DNA of 31,250 bases from an uncultured Eubacteriales bacterium (GTDB lineage Bacteria > Bacillota > Clostridia > Lachnospirales > Cellulosilyticaceae), in the NCBI GenBank assembly GCA_900551325.1, contig URVM01000029.1:1-31250 (forward strand). The letters run 5' to 3'. A model generated the notes under the pieces. The model was not told the DNA's origin and made no database searches. It was given only the letters and a program-made list of their open reading frames with translations. Below are positions 23,943 to 31,250 of the stretch, in pieces. Position numbers and translations under genes: made by a program. How positions within the stretch are numbered: position 1 is the first letter of the stretch; each line of letters opens with the position of its first letter.

Positions 23943-25211
23943 TTAGTGTCTAATCAAGGTATCTGTAATAATTGCTTGTCCAATAAGGTTAGTAAGGTAA
24001 GTACATTCTTCTATAGTTAAAGGTGAATCCTTTTTAGAAGATAGAATAAAATCTACACCTTCTTGTATATGTGCTGTACTAAGGGATAGGGAACTACCTA
24101 TTTCTTCAAAGAGTTTAGCACTTGCTGTACGAGTTATTGGATGAGACAGCTTATAGATAGAAGACTGGGAGCTTGCTTTATAAGGTGCTAATTTAGACTT
24201 TAAAGGGTAAGGTAGCATATTGTCTACCATATTGATAAAGTCGAAGCCAGTAGCAGCATCCATATAGCTTATAGTGGAAGATTTAATCCACTTATTGGCT
24301 AATGCTTGTTCTACATAAGGAGCGCCCCAATCAGAATAAGAGACATTCTTTATAGAGACATTATAATTTTCATCTTGTAAAAACTTAAAGTTTTTAGAGC
24401 CGTAATCAAAGAGGGTATTAATATCTTCAAAGTAGCCTGGATAGTCAGACTTCATAACAACGGCTACAAGTTCTAAGTTACCATACTGTGCTTTAGCTAC
24501 TAATGTACGACCAGCAGGCGTATGATAGCCTGTTTTAGCTGCAAGCACAAAAGGATTATAATAAGGTGAATCTTTCTTAAAGAACGGAGCAGTATGAATA
24601 AGTTTTAAAGGGTTAGCTTTGTTCAATATATTAAATGTATACTCATGTGTACCTGCAATTTGCCTTAAAGTAGGGTTATCAAAAGCAGCAGCTGTAATAA
24701 GAGATAAATCATAAGGCGTTGTATAGTGATTTGGATCATGATAACCATGAGGATTTACAAAGTTAGAAGATTTAGCACCTAAGCTTTTAGCTTTTTCATT
24801 CATTTTATTAGCAAAGGCTTTAATGCTTCCTGCATTATAAATGGCCATATCATAAGAAATGAAGTTATCAGATCCCATCATAATACCACGAATACCGTCA
24901 GGATAAAGATATTTATCACCCACTTGAAGCCCAATGTGACTACTATCAGAAGGTACATTAGCGACACTTTCGGGTGATTTTGTAATAACAGCCTGCTCGT
25001 CCATATTTTCTACAAGTAAAAGGGAAGTAAGCACTTTTGTTGTACTTGCAGGATAGAACTTGGAGGAACTGTTTTTACTATATAAGATAGTTTGAGTATG
25101 AGGTTCTATAAGTATGGCGCCTTCAGCCTTTACAGAAGGTGAAGGTGTGGCGTAAGTAAGCGGTGAGATAAAAAGTGTGAATGCTAAAAACAATAAATTT
25201 CTCTTTTTCAT
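23943..25211 (-). CDS. D-alanyl-D-alanine carboxypeptidase (PBP5/DacF-like)
   Basis: The 422-residue exported enzyme trims the terminal D-alanine from peptidoglycan stem peptides. After a signal peptide (about 1-22) the S11 peptidase domain shows all three motifs: STTK with nucleophile Ser56 and Lys59, SDN at 114-116, and KTG at 226-228. Beyond about residue 290 the usual PBP5 C-terminal domain is replaced by a helical region containing 'ITRTASAKLFEEI', vaguely like the end of an SLH repeat. No C-terminal membrane anchor is evident. AAGGA lies about ten bases before the ATG and TATAAT lies a little further upstream. It is convergent to the mannan operon and unrelated to it. Confidence 0.88.
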   Translation of the reverse strand: MKKRNLLFLAFTLFISPLTYATPSPSVKAEGAILIEPHTQTILYSKNSSSKFYPASTTKVLTSLLLVENMDEQAVITKSPESVANVPSDSSHIGLQVGDKYLYPDGIRGIMMGSDNFISYDMAIYNAGSIKAFANKMNEKAKSLGAKSSNFVNPHGYHDPNHYTTPYDLSLITAAAFDNPTLRQIAGTHEYTFNILNKANPLKLIHTAPFFKKDSPYYNPFVLAAKTGYHTPAGRTLVAKAQYGNLELVAVVMKSDYPGYFEDINTLFDYGSKNFKFLQDENYNVSIKNVSYSDWGAPYVEQALANKWIKSSTISYMDAATGFDFINMVDNMLPYPLKSKLAPYKASSQSSIYKLSHPITRTASAKLFEEIGSSLSLSTAHIQEGVDFILSSKKDSPLTIEECTYLTNLIGQAIITDTLIRH

Positions 25212-25466
25212 TTAAATCAATTCCTTATAAAATTATAGTTAGAAGACATACTTATGAATGATGTTTCTAAAACCATGTCTGCATACTAATACTAACACAC
25301 TCTAAATAATAGGAGAAGTCTTAGACAAAAGTTCGTGTTAGTTTTATTAATAAGTAAAAAGGGCATATATGGTATAAAAAATATTATCATAAAAATGAAT
25401 AGAATATTGAAAATGGACCATACTTTAAAGGAAAAGCTTAGTCAGAGGATTTGAAAGGAGACTATT

Positions 25467-26105
25467 ATGTACGAATCATTAGAAAGTTTTCCTTTAAGGA
25501 AAATAAACTTCGTGAAAACAAGAACCACAATTTTGAAAGCAGTAAGCCACTTACTTAAAGAGAAGGATTTTTCTTCTATTACAGTAGACGAGATTTGCAG
25601 CCGCGCTCAAATTTCTAGAGGAACCTTCTTCAATTACTTTTCTACAAAAGACCATGTGTTCCACTATTTCTTAAGAATCTTTACAGTACGTATTGCACTT
25701 AGGATTAAGCAGTGGCCAGAGGATTTAGGCTTTGAAGAAAAGATTAGAGAAATCTACAAATGGTTCAATGAAGAAACTCAGTACAACCGTTTTGTAGATA
25801 GCTATATTAACTTCTTACTTACAGTAGGAGAAGAAAACAACGAAATGAAGCTTATTGATGCAGAGTTTGTGTATTTCTTCAATGGTATCGAAGAAGAAGA
25901 GTATAGCTACTATAATGAGCTTACACTTAATGCACTTTTCCAAGATATGTGCAAGAAAGCTCAAAGTACAAAAGAAATCAATATCAGCGATCAACCTAAA
26001 GAGCTTGCAAACTTACTTACAGGTGTACTTGTAGCAAGTTACATTACAGACAAGATGAATGGTGATATTGACCACTTAACAGTATTTGATAAGATTTGGA
26101 AATAA
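25467..26105 (+). CDS. TetR family transcriptional regulator
   Basis: The 212-residue protein has the TetR DNA-binding domain at about residues 18-65, with the helix-turn-helix 'TVDEICSRAQISRGTFFNYF' and the KDHVFHYF stretch after it. The C-terminal ligand domain is not assignable to a subfamily. A perfect AAAGGAG site precedes the ATG. It could act on the ABC transporter genes that converge on it from 28659, or on itself; no operator was found. Confidence 0.87.
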   Translation: MYESLESFPLRKINFVKTRTTILKAVSHLLKEKDFSSITVDEICSRAQISRGTFFNYFSTKDHVFHYFLRIFTVRIALRIKQWPEDLGFEEKIREIYKWFNEETQYNRFVDSYINFLLTVGEENNEMKLIDAEFVYFFNGIEEEEYSYYNELTLNALFQDMCKKAQSTKEINISDQPKELANLLTGVLVASYITDKMNGDIDHLTVFDKIWK

Positions 26106-26109
26106 TATA

Positions 26110-26166
26110 AAAATGAGAAACCCAAGGGCCTTTTAATAAGAGGTAAGGGTTTCTCATTTTTTTGTT
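26110..26166 (+). terminator. terminator after the TetR gene
   Basis: A 14-bp stem, AAATGAGAAACCC with GGGTTTCTCATTT, with a 24-nt loop and seven T. The A-run on the 5' side could also stop the converging minus-strand transcript. Confidence 0.8.
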
Positions 26167-26243
26167 TAAAATTTGATTTTAAGCTAGAAATAGTATTTTA
26201 AGTTTCTACTTATAAGAGTTTTGGAAGTAGATCTTCCTTATTT

Positions 26244-26987
26244 TTAGGCTTTAAGCCAAGGACAACACTTAGCCTCTAGGAAATCTACACATTTAAAGAA
26301 GATAAGTCCTAGTAGACTAAGGGCGATAATCCCAGCAAACATTTTTGGATAATCTACCATAGACCAAGCATTCATAATGAGGTAGCCTATACCAGCAGTT
26401 GTTGCAAAGTTTTCAGCGAAGAAAAGTGCTGAGATACTAATACCTAGGCTAATACGAAGAGCAGAAAATAGCTTAGGTAGCATAGCAGGTATAATTAGGT
26501 GCCTATAGAGCTGTAAATGTGTAAGTCCTAAAGTTTTCATAGACTGAAAAAGCTCGGCTGGAATTTCCTTAATCCCATCTCGTACAGCAATAAGTATTTG
26601 AAAGATAATAATAGAAATCATTAAAGTAACTTTAGAAGCATCCCCAATTCCCATAAAAATCATAAATAAAGGTAGAAAAGCAACCTTAGGAAGAGGATAT
26701 AAAATATAAGTAATAGGTGATAAAAGCATATCTACATTTTTATACAAGCCACAAGCCATACCAAGTAAAATGCCTATAACAAGTGAAATTAAAAGTGCTA
26801 AAAGAATACGATAAATACTTGCTAAAATATGCTTATACAAAACAGTAGGCAAGAGTTCTATAAAGCTTTTAATAGCCTCTAGGGGGCTAGGGAGAACATT
26901 AGAAGCCATCATAAGGCTTAGGATTTGCCACAAGATAAGAACACAACAAATGCCGTATAAGGTAGAGTATTTGATTAGCTTTTTCAT
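26244..26987 (-). CDS. ABC transporter permease (SsuC/TauC/ThiX type)
   Basis: The 247-residue protein has about six membrane helices and the cytoplasmic ATPase-docking loop 'EIPAELFQSMKTLGLTHLQL' (about residues 141-160). This group imports small organic ions such as sulfonates, pyrimidines and aromatic acids. Its start overlaps the end of the ATPase gene by 4 bp, so the three genes of this transporter form one operon read leftward. The substrate is not identifiable. The gene ends within about 80 bp of the convergent TetR terminator. Confidence 0.88.
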   Translation of the reverse strand: MKKLIKYSTLYGICCVLILWQILSLMMASNVLPSPLEAIKSFIELLPTVLYKHILASIYRILLALLISLVIGILLGMACGLYKNVDMLLSPITYILYPLPKVAFLPLFMIFMGIGDASKVTLMISIIIFQILIAVRDGIKEIPAELFQSMKTLGLTHLQLYRHLIIPAMLPKLFSALRISLGISISALFFAENFATTAGIGYLIMNAWSMVDYPKMFAGIIALSLLGLIFFKCVDFLEAKCCPWLKA

Positions 26988-27718
26988 AGAGCATCCCCCT
27001 CCTTAAGTAGCTTACGAATCTCTAAGCACTTCTCATAAAAGTCTATATGCTCTTTGGCGTCTATTTGACCAAAGAGGGGATTAGAAAGGTTATGAGTAAT
27101 GACACCGTCATTCATCACTAAAATATTTTGACCTAAAAATACAGCTTCTTCTATGCTATGAGTGATAAATACAAGGGTCATCTGGTGTTCTTTATAAATT
27201 TCTAAAATAAGTTTTTGAAGTTTTTCGCGAGTTAGTTCATCTAAGGCAGAAGTAGCTTCATCTAGAAGGAGTAGGTCAGGATTGGTCACTAAAGTTCTAG
27301 CAATGGCAACTCTTTGCTTTTGCCCACCACTAAGTTGATGAGGGTACTTAGATAGATGATCTGCCAAACCTAATGTTTCTAAAATAGGAAGAACTTTTGT
27401 TTTAATTTGGGAAGATGTAAGACCATCATTAATAAGTGCAAGGGCTACATTGTCATAAACAGTCTTCCAAGGTAGAAGACCTAAATGTTGAAGAATTACA
27501 CTTGTTTCTTTACGTGGACCAAGTACAGGTGTATCGTTGATGGTTATGGTACCAGAAGAAGGTTTTAAAAGACCAGCTAGTAAGAGAAGTAGAGTAGTTT
27601 TACCACAGCCAGAGGTGCCAATAATGGCATAAGTACTACCAGGTTTAAGCAAAAGGCTAAGAGGGCCTAATACCCTCTTAGCCTCATAACTAAAAGAAAG
27701 GTCAGAAAGCTTGATCAT
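26984..27718 (-). CDS. ABC transporter ATP-binding protein (SsuB/TauB type)
   Basis: The 244-residue ATPase carries Walker A GTSGCGKTT (34-42), the Q-loop Gln77, signature LSGGQ (129-133), Walker B LLLLDE with catalytic Glu154, and the switch histidine in 'FITHSIEEA'. It energises the permease at 26244. It belongs to the nitrate/sulfonate/taurine group and is unlikely to serve the sugar permeases of the mannan locus, which need MsmK-type ATPases with a C-terminal regulatory domain that this short protein lacks. It overlaps the binding-protein gene by 1 bp. Confidence 0.92.
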   Translation of the reverse strand: MIKLSDLSFSYEAKRVLGPLSLLLKPGSTYAIIGTSGCGKTTLLLLLAGLLKPSSGTITINDTPVLGPRKETSVILQHLGLLPWKTVYDNVALALINDGLTSSQIKTKVLPILETLGLADHLSKYPHQLSGGQKQRVAIARTLVTNPDLLLLDEATSALDELTREKLQKLILEIYKEHQMTLVFITHSIEEAVFLGQNILVMNDGVITHNLSNPLFGQIDAKEHIDFYEKCLEIRKLLKEGDAL

Positions 27719-28659
27719 TACTCTACGAACTTTCCGTCAACAAGTAAATCAGGGGTTACAGTAATATCTTGTTTAAGATTTTCTTGTACCCAAGAGATAA
27801 TTTTTTGCATATATTCAGTACCTGGTAGGTGTGCTTTTGTATAGGTTGGTAAAATCATAGTATCGCGAATAGCTGGATTTAACTCAAGATTTGTAATTAA
27901 AGTATCACGAGCTGCATCAGGATTTTGGATAAGGTCTTCTACACCTTTATTGTAGCCTTCATGGAAAAGTTTAATAGCCTCTTCTTTCTCTTCTAAAGCT
28001 TTAGAAGTAAATGCCATAACGTTTGGACAAATACCATCTTCTGGTGTATAAATACGTTTTTCAAGTGTGCCATCAACTGTTGCGTTACTTGCCATAGGCT
28101 CTGGGAAAAGTCCCATATCTACCCCACCTGATTTAATCATTTCAAGGCGTGCTGGAATATCGTTAATAAATACTTTTTCAATATTATATTCGTCAGATAA
28201 CCACTCATCGATTAAGAAGTTAGATACAGATACTTCCATCATAGCTACTTTAATATCAGGTGTTTCTTTATAACCTTCACGTACAAGAACAGGGAATACA
28301 CCATCAGTAAGAGTAGTAGCTTTAAGGTCGAAGCCGCCATCTACATTTGTTGCAACAGCAATAAGATCTGTCATAGCCCCATCAATTGTATTAGTTTGAA
28401 GAGCAGTTTGACGCTCACCAGCATTGTTAAAGCGAACGATTTCAAGGTCTAAGCCAAGTTCATCAAAGTAACCTTTTTCTTCTGCTAAGTAAATAGGTGC
28501 TGTATCTACAGCAGGCATTACACCTATTTTAAGTGTTTGTTTTGTTGTTTCATCCGTTGTTGGAGCAGGAGTTTCTTCAGTAGTTGGCGCACCAGAGCTA
28601 CACCCTACAAATAATGTAGAAACGCATAAGCTTAGTGCTAAAAGTCTATTTAATTTCAT
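27718..28659 (-). CDS. ABC transporter substrate-binding lipoprotein (NMT1/SsuA-like)
   Basis: The 313-residue protein has a lipoprotein signal ending at Cys20 (TLFVGC) and a Thr/Pro/Glu tether (about 21-43). The binding domain opens with 'GVMPAVDTAPIYLAEEKGYF', the classic opening of the NMT1/SsuA-like group. The later 'GGVDMGLFPEPMAS' is also typical. Candidates include pyrimidine precursors, sulfonates and aromatic acids; nothing in the sequence decides. A strong AAGGAGG site precedes the ATG. The promoter region is shared, divergently, with the prenyltransferase gene at 28833. Confidence 0.88.
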   Translation of the reverse strand: MKLNRLLALSLCVSTLFVGCSSGAPTTEETPAPTTDETTKQTLKIGVMPAVDTAPIYLAEEKGYFDELGLDLEIVRFNNAGERQTALQTNTIDGAMTDLIAVATNVDGGFDLKATTLTDGVFPVLVREGYKETPDIKVAMMEVSVSNFLIDEWLSDEYNIEKVFINDIPARLEMIKSGGVDMGLFPEPMASNATVDGTLEKRIYTPEDGICPNVMAFTSKALEEKEEAIKLFHEGYNKGVEDLIQNPDAARDTLITNLELNPAIRDTMILPTYTKAHLPGTEYMQKIISWVQENLKQDITVTPDLLVDGKFVE

Positions 28660-28701
28660 TATATATCCTCCTTGTTATAAAATTAACCAAGCAGTATTTT
28701 A

Positions 28702-28731
28702 CTATAGATAAGCAGAAAATGCTATAGATAA
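28702..28731. repeat. two CTATAGATAA repeats in the divergent promoter region
   Basis: CTATAGATAA occurs at 28702-28711 and again at 28722-28731, 20 bp apart, each with a CTATAG palindrome. The spacing near two helical turns suggests a protein-binding pair, but promoter boxes were not placed with confidence. Confidence 0.4.
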
Positions 28732-28832
28732 AACGATAATAATGATAAAGAGACTAATAAATGGAAGTTGTGAACTTGTGAAGAATATGACATAATAAGA
28801 AGCTGATTAGACTATATAAAAAGGTGACGAAT

Positions 28833-29735
28833 ATGAAAAGAGACAAACAGTATTTTGCAACCCTTATAAAAGACATATGGATTGCATCAAGACCATTTTC
28901 ACTCACACTTGCTATAGCTTCTACAACTTTAGGAATTGTAGTTGCCTATAGACAAGGACTTATTGGAAGTAATTTTATTGATATAAGTAAAGTTATATTA
29001 ATTACAGTAGCAGGTATACTCGCTCAGCTAGGAGCAAACTTTATTAATGACTATTTTGAAGGTTCCTTTAGATACCATAGACCAGCAGGAAGAAAGCTTA
29101 TGTTCTTAGGTGTGGAACGTACATACTTTGACGTATTAGTATTCATGCTTGGTATGGCATCTTTTGCTGGAGCAGCAGGGATTGGCCTTCTTCTTGTATT
29201 TATGACAAATTGGGAACTTCTTATTATAGGGATTATAGGAATTATTGGTTCTTATGCCTATACAGGAGAACCTTTTGTCTATAAACGTCGAGGCTTAGGT
29301 GTACCTTTATCATTTATCCTTATGGGACCACTTATGGTATATGGGGCTTACTTCCCGTTTAGCATGTCATTTTCTTGGGAACCAATCCTTATGGCACTTC
29401 CACCAAGCTTCTTTATTCCAGCACTTATGCTCAGCAATGAGATGCGTGACTTCACAAGAGACAGTGGGCTAAGTCTTGGTACACTTAGTGTACGTATTGG
29501 AAGTGAAAAGAGTCGTATGCTCTATGGTAGTTTAGTATTTGGGGCTTATATTTTAACAGCTATTTATGTAGTAGTTGGTCTATATTCATGGGCAGCCCTT
29601 GCAGTTATTCTTACACTCCCTATAGCCCTTAAAGCATACAAAGCAGTAAGTACATTCCAAGGATTAGGGATTCCTTATACAAACAATGTACACTGGACAT
29701 TTAACTTAATCATTATCTTATCTATGTTTTTCTAA
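28833..29735 (+). CDS. UbiA/MenA-like prenyltransferase
   Basis: The 300-residue integral membrane protein has about eight or nine hydrophobic helices and the two polyprenyl-diphosphate motifs of the UbiA superfamily: NDYFE (residues 72-76) and NEMRDFTRD (202-210), the second close to the MenA pattern. The first motif is degenerate, with Glu76 for Asp and Arg80 where a third Asp is usual. A known member would attach a polyprenyl chain to a quinone precursor such as dihydroxynaphthoate. No other menaquinone gene is present. I chose ATG 28833, six bases after AAGGTG; a GTG at 28824 would add three residues. Confidence 0.82.
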   Translation: MKRDKQYFATLIKDIWIASRPFSLTLAIASTTLGIVVAYRQGLIGSNFIDISKVILITVAGILAQLGANFINDYFEGSFRYHRPAGRKLMFLGVERTYFDVLVFMLGMASFAGAAGIGLLLVFMTNWELLIIGIIGIIGSYAYTGEPFVYKRRGLGVPLSFILMGPLMVYGAYFPFSMSFSWEPILMALPPSFFIPALMLSNEMRDFTRDSGLSLGTLSVRIGSEKSRMLYGSLVFGAYILTAIYVVVGLYSWAALAVILTLPIALKAYKAVSTFQGLGIPYTNNVHWTFNLIIILSMFF

Positions 29736-29747
29736 AGAAGTAATTTA

Positions 29748-29807
29748 AAACCATCTTAAAGATAGCTTACTATGTATAGATAGAGGAGCTACTTAAGGTG
29801 GTTTTTT
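29748..29807 (+). terminator. terminator after the prenyltransferase gene
   Basis: A 12-bp stem (AAACCATCTTAA with TTAAGGTGGTTT, one G-U pair) with an inner TAGCT/AGCTA hairpin, followed by T6. Confidence 0.75.
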
Positions 29808-29879
29808 AGTTATAGGCGTGAGGTTCATCAAATAGAAATTCAATCTATTAAGTATAAGATTAAAAATATGAATGTTAAT

Positions 29880-29915
29880 ATTGATTATGTCAATGCTGAT
29901 ATTGAATATATCAAT
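29880..29915. promoter_or_regulatory. pair of ATTGA-N5-TCAAT inverted repeats
   Basis: Two identical-arm inverted repeats lie at 29880-29894 and 29901-29915, centres 21 bp apart, so on the same face of the helix. They lie 60-95 bp upstream of the -35 box at 29975. Confidence 0.55.
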
Positions 29916-29974
29916 ATATAAGTTAAATATATTTAAAAATAAAAATAAAATGTTTAAAAAAATTAATTTAGGTA

Positions 29975-30003
29975 TTTACAAAATTAATTTTAAAGCATAT
30001 GAT
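29975..30003 (+). promoter_or_regulatory. promoter of the DUF2089 cluster
   Basis: TTTACA at 29975-29980, 17-bp spacer, TATGAT at 29998-30003. Transcription would start about 30010, which favours ATG 30027 over GTG 30018 because the ribosome site for the latter would lie at the transcript end. Confidence 0.55.
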
Positions 30004-30017
30004 GGAGGTATAAAGAG

Positions 30018-30389
30018 GTGAAACGTATGTATCAAGTAATTAGTGAATGTCCAGTTTGTTCAAAAAAGTTAAGTGTACAAAGGCTTAAATGCCACGGATG
30101 TGAGACAGTTATAGAAAATGACTTTAAACTTTCCAAGTTTGATTATTTAAATCATGACCAACTTGATTTTATAGAAGTATTTATTAGATGTAGAGGTAGT
30201 ATTAAAGAAGTAGAAAAAGAGTTAGGGATATCCTATCCGACAGTAAGAGCTAAGTTAGATGAGGTAATTACAAGTCTTGGCTATACACCTAAAAGTACAC
30301 CTACTACTAAAATGAATAACGATATATTAGATGCTTTAGAAAAAGGTGAACTATCAGCAGACGAGGCTATTAAAGCATTAAAAAAATAA
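30018..30389 (+). CDS. DUF2089 family regulator: zinc ribbon, HTH and SHOCT-like tail
   Basis: The protein (123 residues from GTG 30018) has a zinc ribbon with cysteines 11, 14, 25 and 28 and a helix-turn-helix-like region, 'GSIKEVEKELGISYPTVRAKL' split across about residues 60-81. It ends in a short helical tail, LEKGELSADEAIKAL (about 107-121), like the SHOCT-like motif of YvlB. DUF2089 proteins are presumed transcription factors. The alternative start ATG 30027 also has a good AGAGG site and fits the inferred transcript start better. It heads a three-gene cluster and could bind the inverted repeats at 29880. Confidence 0.83.
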   Translation: MKRMYQVISECPVCSKKLSVQRLKCHGCETVIENDFKLSKFDYLNHDQLDFIEVFIRCRGSIKEVEKELGISYPTVRAKLDEVITSLGYTPKSTPTTKMNNDILDALEKGELSADEAIKALKK

Positions 30390-30413
30390 AAATTATTAAG
30401 GGAGGAATAGGTA

Positions 30414-30800
30414 ATGAATGAAGAGATGATGCGTATTTTAAAAATGGTGGAAGAAGGCAAGATCACAGCAGATAAAGCAAAAGAACTTATGGAAGTTATG
30501 CAAGCTACAATACAACCTATGACAACTACTGCAACTACAACAAACTATGAAGATAAGTTTTTAAGAGTTAAAGTATTAAGTAGTGAAGGGGATAAGGTAA
30601 ATGTTCAACTCCCTATTAAGATTATTAAAGAAGTAATGAAAGTATCAGGGAAACTTCCTATTGATATGAAAGGGATGCAAGGTGTTGATATAGAAAGCCT
30701 AATGAACACCATAGTTAGCTGCCTAGACAATGAGATGATGGGTGAAATCGTCAATGTTGAGTCAGCTTCAGGGGATACTGTAAAAGTTTATATTGAATAA
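30414..30800 (+). CDS. SHOCT-like (YvlB/LiaX N-terminal type) protein
   Basis: The 128-residue protein starts with a SHOCT-like helix pair, MRILKMVEEGKITADKAKELM (residues 6-26), then a Thr-rich stretch (about 35-45) and a region with 'VNVQLPIKIIKEVM'. It ends with 'VNVESASGDTVKVYIE', resembling one turn of a DUF4097-type beta repeat. There is no signal or membrane segment. Such proteins are often encoded beside DUF2089 regulators and membrane-stress genes; the role is unknown. AGGGAGGAAT precedes the ATG. Confidence 0.72.
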   Translation: MNEEMMRILKMVEEGKITADKAKELMEVMQATIQPMTTTATTTNYEDKFLRVKVLSSEGDKVNVQLPIKIIKEVMKVSGKLPIDMKGMQGVDIESLMNTIVSCLDNEMMGEIVNVESASGDTVKVYIE

Positions 30801-30809
30801 GAGGAGCTT

Positions 30810-31037
30810 ATGAAAATAAGAATAAAAGCAGATAAGATTAATTTATATATACCAGTCCCACTTTGGGCTGGGGGGATAGCTATTCGAATAGGCCTTAGAA
30901 ATAAACTAGATAAAGAACAAATAAGAATGATTCTAGAAAGTTATAAGGTATGCAAAAAACACCTTAAAGCTTATAAAGGATTAGAGCTTGTAAATGTGGA
31001 AACTGCAAGTGGTGAAAAGGTAAGGATAACAATCTAA
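30810..31037 (+). CDS. small protein sharing its C-terminus with the preceding SHOCT-like protein
   Basis: The 75-residue product has an amphipathic N-terminal strand 'MKIRIKADKINLYIPVPLW', a basic helix (about 33-52) and the ending VNVETASGEKVRITI, clearly related to VNVESASGDTVKVYIE of the protein at 30414. It appears to be a paralogue of that C-terminal half without the SHOCT-like start. GAGGAG precedes the ATG, and the gap from the previous stop is 9 bp, so it belongs to the same operon. No established function. Confidence 0.72.
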   Translation: MKIRIKADKINLYIPVPLWAGGIAIRIGLRNKLDKEQIRMILESYKVCKKHLKAYKGLELVNVETASGEKVRITI

Positions 31038-31050
31038 ATTATAGTATAAG

Positions 31051-31085
31051 AAAAGGCTATATCCGATGGGAGGATATAGCCTTTT
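31051..31085. terminator. terminator of the DUF2089 cluster
   Basis: A perfect 14-bp stem (31051-31064 with 31072-31085) with a 7-nt loop. The stem ends in TTTT on one strand and AAAA on the other, so it may work in both directions. Confidence 0.8.
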
Positions 31086-31158
31086 GAAAGTGCGTAACTT
31101 AAGTCATACCAAGCTTAAAGAAATAAGTAATAATATATAAATAAATATATACAGGCAC

Positions 31159-31230
31159 AAAAAGCCATCCTAAGGACAGTCTCCCCCTTGTGATCACACA
31201 TAGACTGAACTTAAGATGGCTTTTTGTTTG
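31159..31230. terminator. branched hairpin, probable terminator near the right edge
   Basis: An 11-bp stem (31159-31169 with 31215-31225) encloses a 6-bp stem (31177-31182 with 31202-31207) whose loop holds the palindrome TGTGATCACA (31189-31198). T-tracts flank the outer stem in both directions. It could end a minus-strand gene beyond the edge or a small RNA. Confidence 0.6.
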
Positions 31231-31250
31231 TGGCAAGACTCCAAGTGCCA

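Noticed and set aside
29870..29922. 17-codon leader peptide
   Set aside because: The tiny frame has no ribosome site and is explained by the two ATTGA-N5-TCAAT inverted repeats.
1..31250. CRISPR arrays, tRNA or rRNA genes, insertion sequences, phage genes
   Set aside because: No regularly spaced repeats, cloverleaf sequences, transposase or integrase motifs were seen.

Overview
The window is low-GC, AT-rich DNA with strong AGGAGG-type ribosome binding sites, TTGACA/TATAAT promoters with 17-18 bp spacers, and hairpin-plus-T-tract terminators. These traits, together with an SLH-anchored glycanase and a phosphorolytic mannan pathway, point to an anaerobic, plant-fibre-degrading Clostridia member. 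It resembles Cellulosilyticum/Lachnospiraceae relatives, but the species cannot be fixed from sequence alone.

Layout. 1-310: a gene-free stretch that looks like a structured RNA on the minus strand with its own terminator; I could not assign it to a family. 417-2999: small accessory genes (two GNAT acetyltransferases, an aminoglycoside-nucleotidyltransferase-like protein, two tiny membrane proteins) and an old duplication of the 3' end of the nucleotidyltransferase gene. 3067-4886: two divergent clusters of small membrane proteins (two DUF2752 proteins, a DUF4190-like protein, a zinc-ribbon/TM2 protein and a 56-residue protein).

5144-23821: the core of the window, an 18.7-kb beta-mannan utilisation locus. 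A secreted, SLH-anchored GH26 mannanase would cut mannan at the cell surface. A lipoprotein binding protein and two permeases would import the oligosaccharides; no ATPase is encoded, so a shared one is implied. Two cytoplasmic SGNH esterases (CE17-like and CE2-like) would remove acetyl groups. A cytoplasmic GH113 mannanase, two GH130 phosphorylases and a cellobiose/mannobiose 2-epimerase would convert the oligomers to mannose-1-phosphate plus glucose or mannose. A LacI regulator sits inside the locus. Four promoters carry a shared operator (about AGCTAAACGTTAACTT) centred 14-17 bp after the -10 box, and a fifth copy lies upstream of lacI. A chemoreceptor gene follows the mannanase gene.

23943-31250: unrelated genes. 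These are a D,D-carboxypeptidase, a TetR regulator, an ABC importer of the NMT1/SsuABC type, a divergent UbiA/MenA-like prenyltransferase, and a terminal cluster of a DUF2089 zinc-ribbon/HTH regulator with two small SHOCT-like (YvlB-type) proteins. Two tandem ATTGA-N5-TCAAT inverted repeats precede that last cluster.
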